The notes: generated from the sequence alone by a model not told the origin. Positions 7,826-17,630 are shown, numbered from the stretch's first letter. The stretch is DNA of 64,000 nt from JAXMBX01 sp046349635 (GCA_046349635.1 JAXMBX010000003.1:124001-188000), one strand, 5' to 3'. Numbers and translations are program-made.

Positions 7826-10462
7826 ATGTCACGGCGTCACGCGGGTTCGAATCGCGGTCCTCTCTCGGCCCTCAACTTTTTCCGTCGGAAACACCAGCGT
7901 CGAAAAACTTTCTGGGGAGGCTTCGGTCCCGAGCAAGTCGAACAGCGCATCCTGCTCACGGTGAGCCCCTTCTACAAGACGATGACGATCGACGGCGACT
8001 TCAGCGACTGGTCGAGCATCCCCGGGTACACGGACCCCGTCAATAATACTCACGACACCGATCATGACCAGGCGAGCGACACGCCTGCGTACGTCAATCA
8101 TCCGGACGTCGACCTGATCGCGTACAAGGCCGCGTACGACGACAATAACCTGTACTTCTATTTCAAGGCGACGGGGACGATCGGCCGGACGCAAACCGCC
8201 AGCCCGGGACATGCGGCAGGCCGATACTACGTCATCGTCACGATGGACGTCGATGACAATGACACGACGGGTTACAACCTGTATGAAGGAGGCTACTATC
8301 CCTCCACCAACGGATATGACATGAACTCGGAAATCGAGTTCTACGACGGGACGTTCAACTCGGGGAACTATCTCAATCACGGGGCGCTTAACCAGACCGA
8401 GCTCAACCAGGCGTTCCTGGACCAGTCGCAAAACCAATACGTCGCGGGGAACGACGGTCCGTATCCCGCCGGTTTCGTGGACATCAAGCCTGGCACGTAC
8501 AAGTACTACGATGAATGGGTCTACCACTCCGACGACACGATTACATTCGTCCGCGATAAAGGGCCCGTCGTGCTCGGCGTGATTGAGGAGGCGATCTCTT
8601 CCGACGGACACGAACTGGAGATGATCGTCCCGTACGTCGGCTTCCTGAAGGATTCGTCCGGCAATCCGATCGTGCACCTCGGCAGCAAGCTGGATCTCTC
8701 CTTCTCGCTGGAGGCCAGCGGCGAACTTGCGCCCGGGGGACAATGGGCCTCCAATACCGCGGCTCCCATCAACGGTTTTTCCCTGGATGCGCCGACTTAT
8801 CCTCCGACGGACATCACGCTGGATAACGACACGGTCCCCGAGAACGAGCCCAATGCTGTTGTGGGGGGACTATTCACCACCGACCCGGACACGACTTTCC
8901 CCGGCGATTTCACGTATCAGATTCTTCCCGGGGGGGACGGTGCCGAATTCGAATTGTCCGGAGCGTCCCTGATTGTCGGCCCGGCAGGACTCGACTACGA
9001 AGCGGGAAGCACTCGGACGGTGAATATCCGCGTGACGGACGCCGACCTGAATACCTTCGACAAGACCTTCACGATCAACGTCACCAACGTGAACGAGGCG
9101 GCTCCCGTTCTGAACCCGACGGGTGATCCTTCCCTAGCATCGATTCCTGAAGACACCTTCAGCAGCGTCGGGACCTCTATCAAGGATCTCATCGCCAGCA
9201 CCTCCCTGGGGAACAATTACATCACCGACGCGGATACGGCTGATCCCAAAGGCCTCGCCCTGTACTCCGCCCCCAGCTCCGGTGGAAACTGGCAATACTC
9301 CCTCGACAACGGCGGCACCTGGACCACCATCTCCGGCGTCTCCCAGACCAACGCCCTCCTCCTGGCCGCGGATGCGGCCGGCAACACCCGCCTTCGCTTC
9401 GTCCCACTGACCAACTTCAACGGTACCCGCAAGGTCTACTTCCGCGCCTGGGACCAGTCCTCCGGCAGCAACGGGGGCTTCGCCGACGTTACAACCAACG
9501 GCGGTACTACTGCCTTCAGCGTTAAGGCGGACAGCGCTACCATCACTGTCACCCCGGTCAACGATGCCCCGCTCCTGTTCAACATCTACAACGCCGTCGT
9601 CCCCACGGTTAACAAATCCTCGATCAACAACCCCGGTTTCAAAGTCAGCAGCATGATCGCCAGCGTCTCCCCCAATGAATACATCACCGACGTCGATGGG
9701 GGTGTCGAAGGGATCGCCATCTATGCCGTCCAGGACATCGGCGGACACTGGGAGTATTCGCTGAACAATGGAACGAATTGGACCTCCATCGGCACGGTCG
9801 CGGCGAACAGTGCCCTGTTGCTGAAGTCGGATGCCTCCACCTACCTCCGCTTCGTCCCCAATAACACCACCATCGGGGATCGCAAGATATTCTTGCGCGC
9901 CTGGGACCAGTCCGTGGGGACCGCAGGGACCAAGGTCGATGCCAGTCTGTTTGGCGGCACGACCCCCTTCAGCGTCGGGGCGGATAGCGTCACCCTGACC
10001 GTCGACACGACGACGCATGCTCCCGTCCTGGATCCGGCTGGTTCCCCCACGCTGCCTGCCGTCCTGGCCTCCGACAGTAACCCCGCCGGGATCTCGATCC
10101 TCGACCTGATCGCTTCCGGCGGCCTTAACTACATTACCGACCTGGAATCGACGGATCCGCAGGGGATTGCCGTTTACGGCGCCCCCAGTTCCGGGGGAAC
10201 GTGGCAATACTCACTCGATAGCGGAGCCACCTGGACGAATGTGGGGACGGTGGACCAGTCGAATTCGCTGCTGCTGCGCGCGGTCGCCAGTACGCTGATC
10301 CGCTTCAAGCCGTTGGCCACGTTTGCCGGCACCCGCCAGATCTCGTTTGCCGCGTGGGATCAATCGACCGGCATCGAAGCATCCAAGGTGGACACCAACA
10401 CCCGCGGCGGGACCACGGCGTTCTCCTCCGCGCGCGATACCGCCACGATCACTGTCAACTGA
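7826..10462 (+). CDS. Large secreted/surface protein: CBM9-like domain, cadherin-like domain, three ~140-residue repeats
   Basis: About 878 residues. A basic N-terminus (RRKHQRRKTFWGGFGPEQVEQRILLTVSPF) resembles the planctomycete LEPR-x-LL export/anchoring motif. It is followed by a domain starting TIDGDFSDW with VDLIAYKAAYDDNNLYFYFKATG, typical of CBM9/DOMON-like domains (~50-330). Then a cadherin-like repeat (PPTDITLDNDTVPENEPN...DYEAGSTRTVNIRVTD, ~335-430). The C-terminal half holds three tandem repeats with NYITD, WQYSLDNGGTW, LLL, LRFVP and FRAWDQS at about 430-580, 580-720 and 720-878. The GTG at 7751 is the alternative start; ATG 7826 has GGAAAG upstream. Likely exported and involved in cell-surface adhesion or polysaccharide contact; ligand unknown. 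Ends with the last repeat, no anchor visible. Confidence 0.88.
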   Translation: MSRRHAGSNRGPLSALNFFRRKHQRRKTFWGGFGPEQVEQRILLTVSPFYKTMTIDGDFSDWSSIPGYTDPVNNTHDTDHDQASDTPAYVNHPDVDLIAYKAAYDDNNLYFYFKATGTIGRTQTASPGHAAGRYYVIVTMDVDDNDTTGYNLYEGGYYPSTNGYDMNSEIEFYDGTFNSGNYLNHGALNQTELNQAFLDQSQNQYVAGNDGPYPAGFVDIKPGTYKYYDEWVYHSDDTITFVRDKGPVVLGVIEEAISSDGHELEMIVPYVGFLKDSSGNPIVHLGSKLDLSFSLEASGELAPGGQWASNTAAPINGFSLDAPTYPPTDITLDNDTVPENEPNAVVGGLFTTDPDTTFPGDFTYQILPGGDGAEFELSGASLIVGPAGLDYEAGSTRTVNIRVTDADLNTFDKTFTINVTNVNEAAPVLNPTGDPSLASIPEDTFSSVGTSIKDLIASTSLGNNYITDADTADPKGLALYSAPSSGGNWQYSLDNGGTWTTISGVSQTNALLLAADAAGNTRLRFVPLTNFNGTRKVYFRAWDQSSGSNGGFADVTTNGGTTAFSVKADSATITVTPVNDAPLLFNIYNAVVPTVNKSSINNPGFKVSSMIASVSPNEYITDVDGGVEGIAIYAVQDIGGHWEYSLNNGTNWTSIGTVAANSALLLKSDASTYLRFVPNNTTIGDRKIFLRAWDQSVGTAGTKVDASLFGGTTPFSVGADSVTLTVDTTTHAPVLDPAGSPTLPAVLASDSNPAGISILDLIASGGLNYITDLESTDPQGIAVYGAPSSGGTWQYSLDSGATWTNVGTVDQSNSLLLRAVASTLIRFKPLATFAGTRQISFAAWDQSTGIEASKVDTNTRGGTTAFSSARDTATITVN

Positions 10463-10585
10463 GACTGATTGTTCTGTGACGCGGGTTCCTCCGAAGGTCG
10501 AGGCCGTGGTTCGAATGGTCTTACATCCTATCGATCAACATCGCGCCGGAAACGGCTCAGTTATGGCTTCGAGGAATCCTGGTAT

Positions 10586-11521
10586 TCAATTGTTATTGGG
10601 AGATTCGAACCGACCGAGGAGTTTGAGGAGTCCGAGCAGACCGAGGAAAAGAGCGACAGCCAAAAAACGGTGGCTTTCAGGATTCCTGGCCTGACGTGCA
10701 GCATCGGGGCCGAGGAATACAAACATTTGAAAGCTTCCAATGAGCAGTGCGATGATCACGAGCGATTGCATCTGAGATTTCGTGATATGGTTGGAAAGGA
10801 AGACCATCACCACAAGGAATATCACGATGAGGACAAGAGAACTCAGAAGGATGCCATTGGCGACCAGGAGCTGCCGCTGGGGCTGGGAATTATCACCACT
10901 CACGAGATTTGGGGAGACAGGGATCGGTCTCGCCGGGGCAACGCTTAGCTTTTGAAGCTGATCGAGATCGGCGATTTCGGCATTAGCAATCGTAATGCGG
11001 ATGACCGGAGCGTTTCCACGCCGAGGAACCTTCACGAATTCGTCGAGGACCTCGATTCCCTGCTCGACTTCGCCAAAGACCGTGTACTTTCCATCGAGGT
11101 GGGGAGCATCTCCGAGCAAGATCGAGAAGGACGATTCACCGGAGTCGGGCTGGTTGTCGGAATGGGCCATCGAGAGGATTCCCCGACGGTGCCTGATACC
11201 ACTAAACTCGGCAGGAATGGGATGTAAAACGGCACGTTGATCGGAAGTCAGCGGAACAAGGCGATCGTAAGCCGTTGAGGTTTGCGCGACAAAATTCGGT
11301 TCAACGCGATGGAAATGCATGCCATTCAGGAGTCCGAGCCGCGCGAGTTCGAGAAGTTGACCTGTGTGTTTCGGTGCGACTCGCGGATAGAGCGCAAGGA
11401 CAATGTCACCAGCCTGCGTATGAAGGATGATGCGTTGATCGGCTTTGAGAGGCTTCTCCTGCGCGCCTGAATCCGCGCTGAAACCGATGAATAATGAGAG
11501 CAAAATAAGAAGCAATCTCAT
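10586..11521 (-). CDS. Cyclophilin-type peptidyl-prolyl isomerase with C-terminal membrane helices
   Basis: About 311 residues. Signal peptide (MRLLLILLSLFIGFSADSGA), then a cyclophilin domain: HTQAGDIVLALYPRVAPKHTGQLLELARLGLLNGMHFHRVEPNFVAQT, ILSMAHSDNQPDSGESSFSILLG, LDGKYTVFGEVEQGIEVLDE. After residue ~210 come three hydrophobic segments (ILLSSLVLIVIFLVVMVFL; LVIIALLIGSFQMFVFLG; FLAVALFLGLLGLLKLLG), so the enzyme domain probably lies on the outer face with a membrane anchor behind it. The start is one base after the stop of the upstream membrane protein, indicating co-translation. Three C-terminal helices on a secreted cyclophilin are not usual. Confidence 0.92.
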   Translation of the reverse strand: MRLLLILLSLFIGFSADSGAQEKPLKADQRIILHTQAGDIVLALYPRVAPKHTGQLLELARLGLLNGMHFHRVEPNFVAQTSTAYDRLVPLTSDQRAVLHPIPAEFSGIRHRRGILSMAHSDNQPDSGESSFSILLGDAPHLDGKYTVFGEVEQGIEVLDEFVKVPRRGNAPVIRITIANAEIADLDQLQKLSVAPARPIPVSPNLVSGDNSQPQRQLLVANGILLSSLVLIVIFLVVMVFLSNHITKSQMQSLVIIALLIGSFQMFVFLGPDAARQARNPESHRFLAVALFLGLLGLLKLLGRFESPNNN

Positions 11522-11522
11522 C

Positions 11523-12665
11523 TCAGACCTTTTGACGCTGCGGATTGGACTTGACCCCGGTCTTGAGTTGAAGGTGCGGAGCCGGGCAGATCGCCGGTTC
11601 CGGATTGATCAGATCCGAGATATTGACAAGTAACGGAGAGGACACGGTCTTCCGTTTGAGTTTCCAAATGACGCCATCGACGAAAAAGTGATGCATCTGG
11701 ACGGCTGTAATCACAATTGCCGTCGCGAAATTCGAGGGAAGTCCGGCGATCCTGGTGATGGTGAACGGAAGCAAGGAGAAAAGTACCGCTCCTCCGAGAA
11801 AGTTTATGGCACCCCATCGAAGACTTTCCGTGAAGACATACTTACGGGAAGGAGTGATCTGTCGCAGGTCCATCTTTTCCTTGAGCTGCATGGACCAAGC
11901 AATCAAGAGGTACTGCAGGCTGTGGAAGAACGGGACAAATTCAGTAAACGACAGCCAGGTGGAAGCGCGAACAAACCAGACGAACTGAGCGAGTGCGGGA
12001 AGCAGAACGATCGGGGGGAGCAGGCGCTTATTTTGAAGGGACCAACGAACAACGAATGCGGCAAAACCGATCCCCCCCAGGACCATCACGGCAGAAGCGA
12101 AAGTGATGGACCACTCCGGCAGTCCAAGTCCGGGATAACGGATGCCATAGAATTCAGCTCCTTCCGGAAAAACTTCGGAGCGGACGGTCTGGGAAAGAAA
12201 GGTTCCGAAGACAAATGTCGAGAGGGCTAAGCGAGGAAGCTTATCGATGACACATCCCGCCCGACGAGCATAGACGAGGGTGATTCCAACGGTCTGCCCA
12301 CTGAAGTGATAAGGAGACCAGATGAGGAAGAGTTTCACGAAATAGGGAGCAATGAGCTCCGGCGAAGCGATGGAGGCGCAAACGCCGAGCAAGATAATCC
12401 AAGGGACGAGCAGGGCGGTAAACGGATACTGGGAGATGTTGGCCCGAGAATGGTACAGCCGATAATTGGTGGCTGCAAAGTGAGGCCAGTTACAAATCCA
12501 GACAAGCCCGGCCGCGACCTGGATAACAAGCGGTGTGCGTTCCTGGGTGTAGAAAACGCGAAGCAGGATAAAAGTGGCGATTGAGAGACCGCCAATGAAC
12601 GCGAAGTCGATCACCGGGCTGACAAAGTAGAGTTGCCGTGATTGATCTCGCCGTGAAATGGTCAT
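11523..12665 (-). CDS. Polytopic membrane protein, unknown function
   Basis: About 380 residues with eight to ten hydrophobic segments, beginning LYFVSPVIDFAFIGGLSIATFILL. Histidine-rich positions recur: WPHFAATNYRLYH, WSPYHFSGQ, and QMHHFFVDGVIWKLKRK near the C-terminus. I do not recognise the family by name; the spacing of paired His residues in membrane segments invites a metal- or haem-binding guess but nothing more. Start ATG 12665 has AGGA 8 nt upstream; in-frame ATGs at 12692 and 12704 are possible. Its stop is one base from the cyclophilin start, so the two form an operon. Confidence 0.8.
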   Translation of the reverse strand: MTISRRDQSRQLYFVSPVIDFAFIGGLSIATFILLRVFYTQERTPLVIQVAAGLVWICNWPHFAATNYRLYHSRANISQYPFTALLVPWIILLGVCASIASPELIAPYFVKLFLIWSPYHFSGQTVGITLVYARRAGCVIDKLPRLALSTFVFGTFLSQTVRSEVFPEGAEFYGIRYPGLGLPEWSITFASAVMVLGGIGFAAFVVRWSLQNKRLLPPIVLLPALAQFVWFVRASTWLSFTEFVPFFHSLQYLLIAWSMQLKEKMDLRQITPSRKYVFTESLRWGAINFLGGAVLFSLLPFTITRIAGLPSNFATAIVITAVQMHHFFVDGVIWKLKRKTVSSPLLVNISDLINPEPAICPAPHLQLKTGVKSNPQRQKV

Positions 12666-12930
12666 TTCGCGTCCTGCGTCAGAATTCAACATCCCTGGCT
12701 TCATGCCAAACGGCGCCTCCCAGAGCGGCATGCAGACTTGAGCAGTCCGAAAGCCTGGTGCGTGGAGGCTGCATATGTTAGCAGCAGGGGGAAAAAACCA
12801 ACAGAGGATTTGCAGCCGGAAACTCAAAGCCTCCGCTGCTGGAACCTTTGGGGACTTTGGCTCAACTTGAGGGCAGAAAACAGGAGAATCCGGCTTTAAC
12901 TCTCACGCGGGAGGCATTTTCAGCGGCCGA

Positions 12931-15135
12931 CTACTTAACGATGCGAACCCCCGGAGAGTTAATAATCTTGGTGAATATATCTGTGAGATTCTGCTCATAT
13001 TGTGCCGGGTTTCCGGAGCCGCGCGGGCTCGCACCATTCACGGCAGTGTCGCTAATTCGAGCCAGGTCATCCATGAACGTGTAATCCGTCCCCATTCCAA
13101 TCCCAACGCCATAAAGAGATTGGCGTTGTTTTTTCATCTGGTCCCCCTGCATCAGGACTGAGTTGTACCAGTCATAGCCTGTCGGAAACCAGTTACCCGA
13201 GGGATTAGCGGCCATGTAGGCACTGATGGTTCCACTCGAGGATGCCCAGACGTTCGGCACACCATCCGTCAGCAGAACGACTACCTTTTTGGCAAAGGAT
13301 CTGCCTTGTCCTCCGTCAGCGGGAGCGAGAAGCAGGTTGCGGCCCTTGATGACACCGTTCTCCATCGCGGTTGAGGCTCCAATATCAGAGACCGGTTGAA
13401 GATCCGTACAAGCTTTCATTGCGGCTTGATAGTCACTTGTCAGCCCGATCTCAACCTTCGGCGAATGGTAAGTGTCAACGGCATCAAAGGAGACGATGGC
13501 GACATGATCTGAGACCGAGGAATTGAGACCCTGATTCCGCTGTTTCACAACATTGAGTGCGGCTATCAAAGAGCGACGGACGGCGTGGGCGGGTTGAACC
13601 CGGGGAGGAAAAGTGAAAGAACCACCAGCTGTGGCTTCGGAATGTTTCGGGCAAAGTGCGCTCCAGGTGGAAAGGGGAACCTTCGTCCCGACACCAGAAG
13701 AGGCCGCTGTGGTCGAATTCGTGATATCAGGGCTTCGATCGCGTCCAAAATCCTGCATGAACTGAGCATAAGTGAGGTAGCCGATTTTGTTGCGATAACT
13801 ATTGATCACCGAGGTGCTGGTACCGGGATAACTGTAAACGTTGGGATTATTGAAACCTGTAATTCGATTTGCGTTCTGACTGGGAGGTAAGGTTACGGGC
13901 AGGGTCGACCCGTTGCGGGGCGTCCCCGTGGGAGTTGCAGCCGCCATAGACTGAGCGACAAGCAGTTGGCGAATGACGTCGTCCCCGGAACTGGCAACGG
14001 TCGCAACATCGCGAGGCGCGCTAAAAATCGGCAAATCCCAGAGCGGAAGCTGTTCGAAATCCAAATGTCCCTGGGCGGGAGGCTTGGGAGGCGGAGGAGG
14101 TGCAGGCGCCGGGGGAGGCGACGGGGGCGGAGCCGGTGTCGGCGGTGGAGCAGGCGCTGGGGGTGGCGACGGCGCTGGAGGAGGAGTCGGCGAAGGTGGG
14201 GGGGCGGGAGGGGGCGGCGGATTCGCACCCACAGACTGGCTGATCATGATGTAGTCGAGGTAAGCCGTCCAATAAGGCAGATAAGCGGCTTGCGAGGAAT
14301 CCGGAGGGGGCTGGACATTCGGCATGGTGGCCTTGATCTGATAATCAATCATCCATGCATACGCTTTAGATTTGCGAGTAGCCTCCGAATCAGAGTTATT
14401 GATGCGATACTTGGACAGGATCGTACTCTGAGTGAGCGGACCATTGTCCTTGGTCATTTCTGCGTAAGCATAGGTATTTGCAGTCACACCGAGCGGGGAA
14501 CCGACGTATTGCAGGGAGCCGGGGTATGTTCCCCAGCCGAGGTCAGTGTAGAGGGTCTGCATGGCAGCTTCACCGACTCCCGCACCGAAGTTCTTATCAA
14601 CCACAGATGTCGACCAAGCTCCCTCCGTATCATCATTCATTGAACCAGAGAGATCGACAACAAAGACGATGTCGCGTGGATTACACATCGCAATGGCGGT
14701 GGCGGAGGCATTGAAGGACTTCTGTCCGATAACCGGGGAGAAGAAAAGGGGATTATGATCGATTCGGGCCGTCACCTTAACCGCGTTGGGGTTTGCGTTT
14801 CCGGGCGTGAAGGTGTGGCTGACCAGATCGAAAGTTCCCGTCTGAACGTCCGACTCACTAATAGTGCATTTCTTGCGCGCGACGAAATTACTACTACCCA
14901 CGTCAGTGGCAGCTTTGAGAATCGTGGCAGACGTACCATTTTGCAGTTCCATGGACGCGGCTAACGCTGCCGCGTCAGCGGTATTCTGAAGCTCAGACTT
15001 GATGGTGGACATGTATCCCACGTCGAGGGAAAAGGCGACCATCGCGAGGAGAATGACGACCACGAACGCCGCAAGAACAAGAATGGCGCCCCGACGCTCC
15101 TGGTGTCGAGGAACGCGGTCAATGATTTTCTGCAT
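12931..15135 (-). CDS. TadG-like pilus-assembly protein with von Willebrand factor A domain
   Basis: About 734 residues. N-terminus RRGAILVLAAFVVVILLAMVAFSLDVGY is the TadG/TadE-type export and membrane segment (residues ~14-45), followed by a Tad_N-like region (NTADAAALAASMEL). A vWA domain starts about 155 with MIDAS motif VVDLSGSMND and continues after a long insertion (GASTAMENG..., VVLLTDGVPNVW). The insertion includes a proline-rich stretch of about 50 residues at ~310-360 composed of PPPAP/PPPSP units. Divergent from the TadE-like gene at 15624. Probably a surface-exposed adhesin or pilus-associated component. No tadA/B/C or flp genes are in this window. Confidence 0.92.
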   Translation of the reverse strand: MQKIIDRVPRHQERRGAILVLAAFVVVILLAMVAFSLDVGYMSTIKSELQNTADAAALAASMELQNGTSATILKAATDVGSSNFVARKKCTISESDVQTGTFDLVSHTFTPGNANPNAVKVTARIDHNPLFFSPVIGQKSFNASATAIAMCNPRDIVFVVDLSGSMNDDTEGAWSTSVVDKNFGAGVGEAAMQTLYTDLGWGTYPGSLQYVGSPLGVTANTYAYAEMTKDNGPLTQSTILSKYRINNSDSEATRKSKAYAWMIDYQIKATMPNVQPPPDSSQAAYLPYWTAYLDYIMISQSVGANPPPPPAPPPSPTPPPAPSPPPAPAPPPTPAPPPSPPPAPAPPPPPKPPAQGHLDFEQLPLWDLPIFSAPRDVATVASSGDDVIRQLLVAQSMAAATPTGTPRNGSTLPVTLPPSQNANRITGFNNPNVYSYPGTSTSVINSYRNKIGYLTYAQFMQDFGRDRSPDITNSTTAASSGVGTKVPLSTWSALCPKHSEATAGGSFTFPPRVQPAHAVRRSLIAALNVVKQRNQGLNSSVSDHVAIVSFDAVDTYHSPKVEIGLTSDYQAAMKACTDLQPVSDIGASTAMENGVIKGRNLLLAPADGGQGRSFAKKVVVLLTDGVPNVWASSSGTISAYMAANPSGNWFPTGYDWYNSVLMQGDQMKKQRQSLYGVGIGMGTDYTFMDDLARISDTAVNGASPRGSGNPAQYEQNLTDIFTKIINSPGVRIVK

Positions 15136-15623
15136 TTGGGTTCTCGGTTCGCGAGCCGGATGGGATTTACGACGTTAGCGAAAGTGCGGACACTCAGCGG
15201 AACTGGGGCCAGGCTTGAGGATCCTGGCAACCAGCCACTCGATTGATGGGAATCCGACTAATAAGGAGCACGGCTGCGGCGCGACGATTCCCAGAGGATT
15301 AGGACCGAAGTTCAGGTGAAACACTCGGCTTTAGAAAAATTCGTCCATTTAAAGTTGGAAATCGCATGAAAAATTCGTGAAGGAACATGCATTCCCGTGG
15401 AAAATGCGGGCGGGGCAAGATTTTCGGCTTTTAACAGTTGTAAGCGTGCGGCAACGGTGAGAAGTCAACATTCCATCAAAATGATGGCCCGCAAAGAGTT
15501 TTTCTCATTCCGAGGTGAAAACCTGAGCTAACTTTCAGCGAGGTGGTACTCCAGCAATTCCGAGGATTATCTAAGCCCTCCTAGAAACGTCTTCAGTCAC
15601 TTTCGACATTAAAGGCCAAGATT
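15136..15623. other. Intergenic region between divergent tadG-like and tadE-like genes
   Basis: About 490 bases that must contain both promoters. Locally AT-richer than its surroundings. No RNA gene or clear promoter recognised. AAAGG precedes the tadE-like start. Confidence 0.5.
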
Positions 15624-16091
15624 ATGTTACGGGGAAGACTGATACCGGGGATCGGAGCGAAGTCGGCAACGCGCCGTCGCGGAGCGGCGATTGTCGAGAC
15701 GGCCGTCGTCCTGCCAATCTTCTTTCTCGTGGTGATGGGGATCATCGAATTCGGCCGGGCTTTCATGGTCGCCCAACTGGTTACAAATGCCGCGCGTGGA
15801 GGTGTGCGGATGGCGATCACCGGTGACGCGACGAATGCGACTGTCACTCAAGAGATCCAGGATTTCTTAAAAGCATCCGGGAAGATTAACGCCTCAGACG
15901 TGAAGGTGTCGGTCACAATTACCCCTTACCCCGGAAACCCGGTTCCCGCCGGAAACGACGTCGCCAATTGCACGAGCCGTGATTTGATCAATGTCAAAGT
16001 CGAGGTTCCATTCAACAAGGTCAGCTTTCTTCCACCGACGTATCTCAAGTCGACCGTTCTGAATGCACAAGCAGCCATGAGATTTGAATAA
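15624..16091 (+). CDS. TadE-like pseudopilin
   Basis: About 155 residues. Classic TadE N-terminus: basic RRRGAAIVETAVVLPIFFLVVMGIIEFGRAF with the single transmembrane helix and Glu following it, then MVAQLVTNAARGGVRMA. The C-terminal half is a small beta-rich region (VKVSVTITPYPG, INVKVEVPFNKVSF). Prepilin-like component of Tad secretion machinery. Divergently paired with the TadG/vWA protein, with which it likely functions. Confidence 0.94.
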   Translation: MLRGRLIPGIGAKSATRRRGAAIVETAVVLPIFFLVVMGIIEFGRAFMVAQLVTNAARGGVRMAITGDATNATVTQEIQDFLKASGKINASDVKVSVTITPYPGNPVPAGNDVANCTSRDLINVKVEVPFNKVSFLPPTYLKSTVLNAQAAMRFE

Positions 16092-16373
16092 GTCTTGGCC
16101 CTCGAAGAGACAGGAGTGGGTTTCAAATCTCTCGGGTTAGCGAACGGATTGGCTTGGGAGTTCCATTGCGAGTGAGGTGAGCCCCTCATCACGGTGCTGA
16201 CGCCGACCTGGTTGGCAAGACGGCGCCGCGGCCCACGGTTCCCTGAATGGCGGCAGTAGTGCCTTCAGCACCGCCCCGGACATCGCCTCCTTTAATGTTC
16301 GCCCCGCGTGATCAGAAAGGAATTTTGGGAGCAACTTTCTGCGAAGTGCTTGCCTGACCACGGTGCTCTGCAG

Positions 16374-17630
16374 TTACTTCGCGGGTTTCTCCAACAGTTC
16401 CTGCATCAGGATTCTGAGGAACGGTTCGACGTCGGTCACCACTCCCACGGTCTGAAAACTGCCGCGGTCGGTGAGCTTGGTCGCGGTCGCGGGATTGATG
16501 TCGACGCAGACCACTTTGACATACGCCGGGAGCAGATTCCCCACGGCGATGGAGTGCAGCGTCGTCGCGAGCATCAGGCAGAACGTCACTCCCTCAAGCT
16601 GGGCACGCATCGCCTCCTGGGCCTTGACGCTGTCCGTGATCACGTCCGGCAGTGGCCCGTCGTCGCGAATGCTCCCCGCCAGCACGAACGGGACATGGTG
16701 CTTCACACATTCGTACATGATCCCGCTGGTGATCACCCCCTGCTCCACGGCATTCGCAATGCTCCCCAGACGGCGGATCCTGTTGATCGTCCGGAGGTGG
16801 TGCTCGTGCCCTTCGTCCGCTGCCCGGCCGTGCTGCATCGAAATTCCCAGGCTCGTTCCGTACAGCGACTGCTCCAAGTCGTGCGTCGCGAGAGCATTGC
16901 CTGCAAAGAGAACCTGGACGTATCCTTCGCGGATGAGCGCACTGAGATGGTCCCGGCTGCCGGTGTGGACGATCGCCGGGCCGCCGACAAACAGGATTTT
17001 GCCGCCATGTTCGCGCGTGAGGCGCATCTGCTGGGCGATGTCCCGAACCGTGACGCCTTTCGGTTTTTCACTGGAGACGGCGCTATTCATGAAGCTGAAG
17101 GTATCGTGCCGCTGGATGTCGCGCGGTTCCGGAGTGACGCGGACACCACGGCGTCCGACGACAATTTCGTCACCTTTTCGCACGTCGAGCATGGCGATGC
17201 ACGCAGCACGGGTGCGGTTGTCCTTCAGGACGATCCCGCAGTCCATTTCCGGATTTTCGACGGTAATCCATTGGCCATTGATTCGAACTTCCGTCCGCTG
17301 GTTGGTCGTGGCGTAGAACTGCTCCGGGAAGGCGCCGTCCATATCCGCGGTGACAGTATCGCAGTCGGATGTATGAATGGAGGTGGCCCCATGCCGGGCG
17401 ACGGACTTCAGGATTTTTTCGAGCTGTGGGGCGGAATCCGCTTCGATCCGGAGCCGCGCGCGGCTGGCCTGATGCCGACGCTGGCCGACTTCCAGGGACA
17501 GAATTTCAAACTTACCTCCCAGGTTGATGATCTCATCCAGCACCTTGGGAAGGAGAAGAGAGTCGATAATATGGCCGGCGATTTCCACTTCTTCGTGGAA
17601 GCTCCCCTCCAGCGTCGCTTGCAGATTCAT
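16374..17630 (-). CDS. LOR/SDH-family ornithine cyclodeaminase-like enzyme (archaeal OCD / AgrE C-terminal type)
   Basis: About 418 residues, full length for the TIGR00300-type family. N-terminus (EEVEIAGHIIDSLLLPKVLDEIINLGGKFEILSLEVGQRR) is the LOR/SDH bifunctional-enzyme conserved domain. The C-terminal half is Rossmann-like (GKILFVGGPAIVHTGSRDHLSALIREGYVQVLFAGNALATHDLEQ). Family knowledge: archaeal members and the C-terminal part of cyanobacterial AgrE convert ornithine to proline plus ammonia with NAD. Start ATG 17630 has GAGGAG 8 nt upstream; an upstream GTG at 17657 is less likely. Role here (arginine/ornithine catabolism or proline supply) is inference; no arginine genes are adjacent. 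Confidence 0.85.
   Translation of the reverse strand: MNLQATLEGSFHEEVEIAGHIIDSLLLPKVLDEIINLGGKFEILSLEVGQRRHQASRARLRIEADSAPQLEKILKSVARHGATSIHTSDCDTVTADMDGAFPEQFYATTNQRTEVRINGQWITVENPEMDCGIVLKDNRTRAACIAMLDVRKGDEIVVGRRGVRVTPEPRDIQRHDTFSFMNSAVSSEKPKGVTVRDIAQQMRLTREHGGKILFVGGPAIVHTGSRDHLSALIREGYVQVLFAGNALATHDLEQSLYGTSLGISMQHGRAADEGHEHHLRTINRIRRLGSIANAVEQGVITSGIMYECVKHHVPFVLAGSIRDDGPLPDVITDSVKAQEAMRAQLEGVTFCLMLATTLHSIAVGNLLPAYVKVVCVDINPATATKLTDRGSFQTVGVVTDVEPFLRILMQELLEKPAK

Noticed and set aside
8995..10207. Long minus-strand frames opposite the surface protein repeats
   Set aside because: They mirror the repeat structure of the sense gene and contain Gly/Asp/Arg-rich noise.
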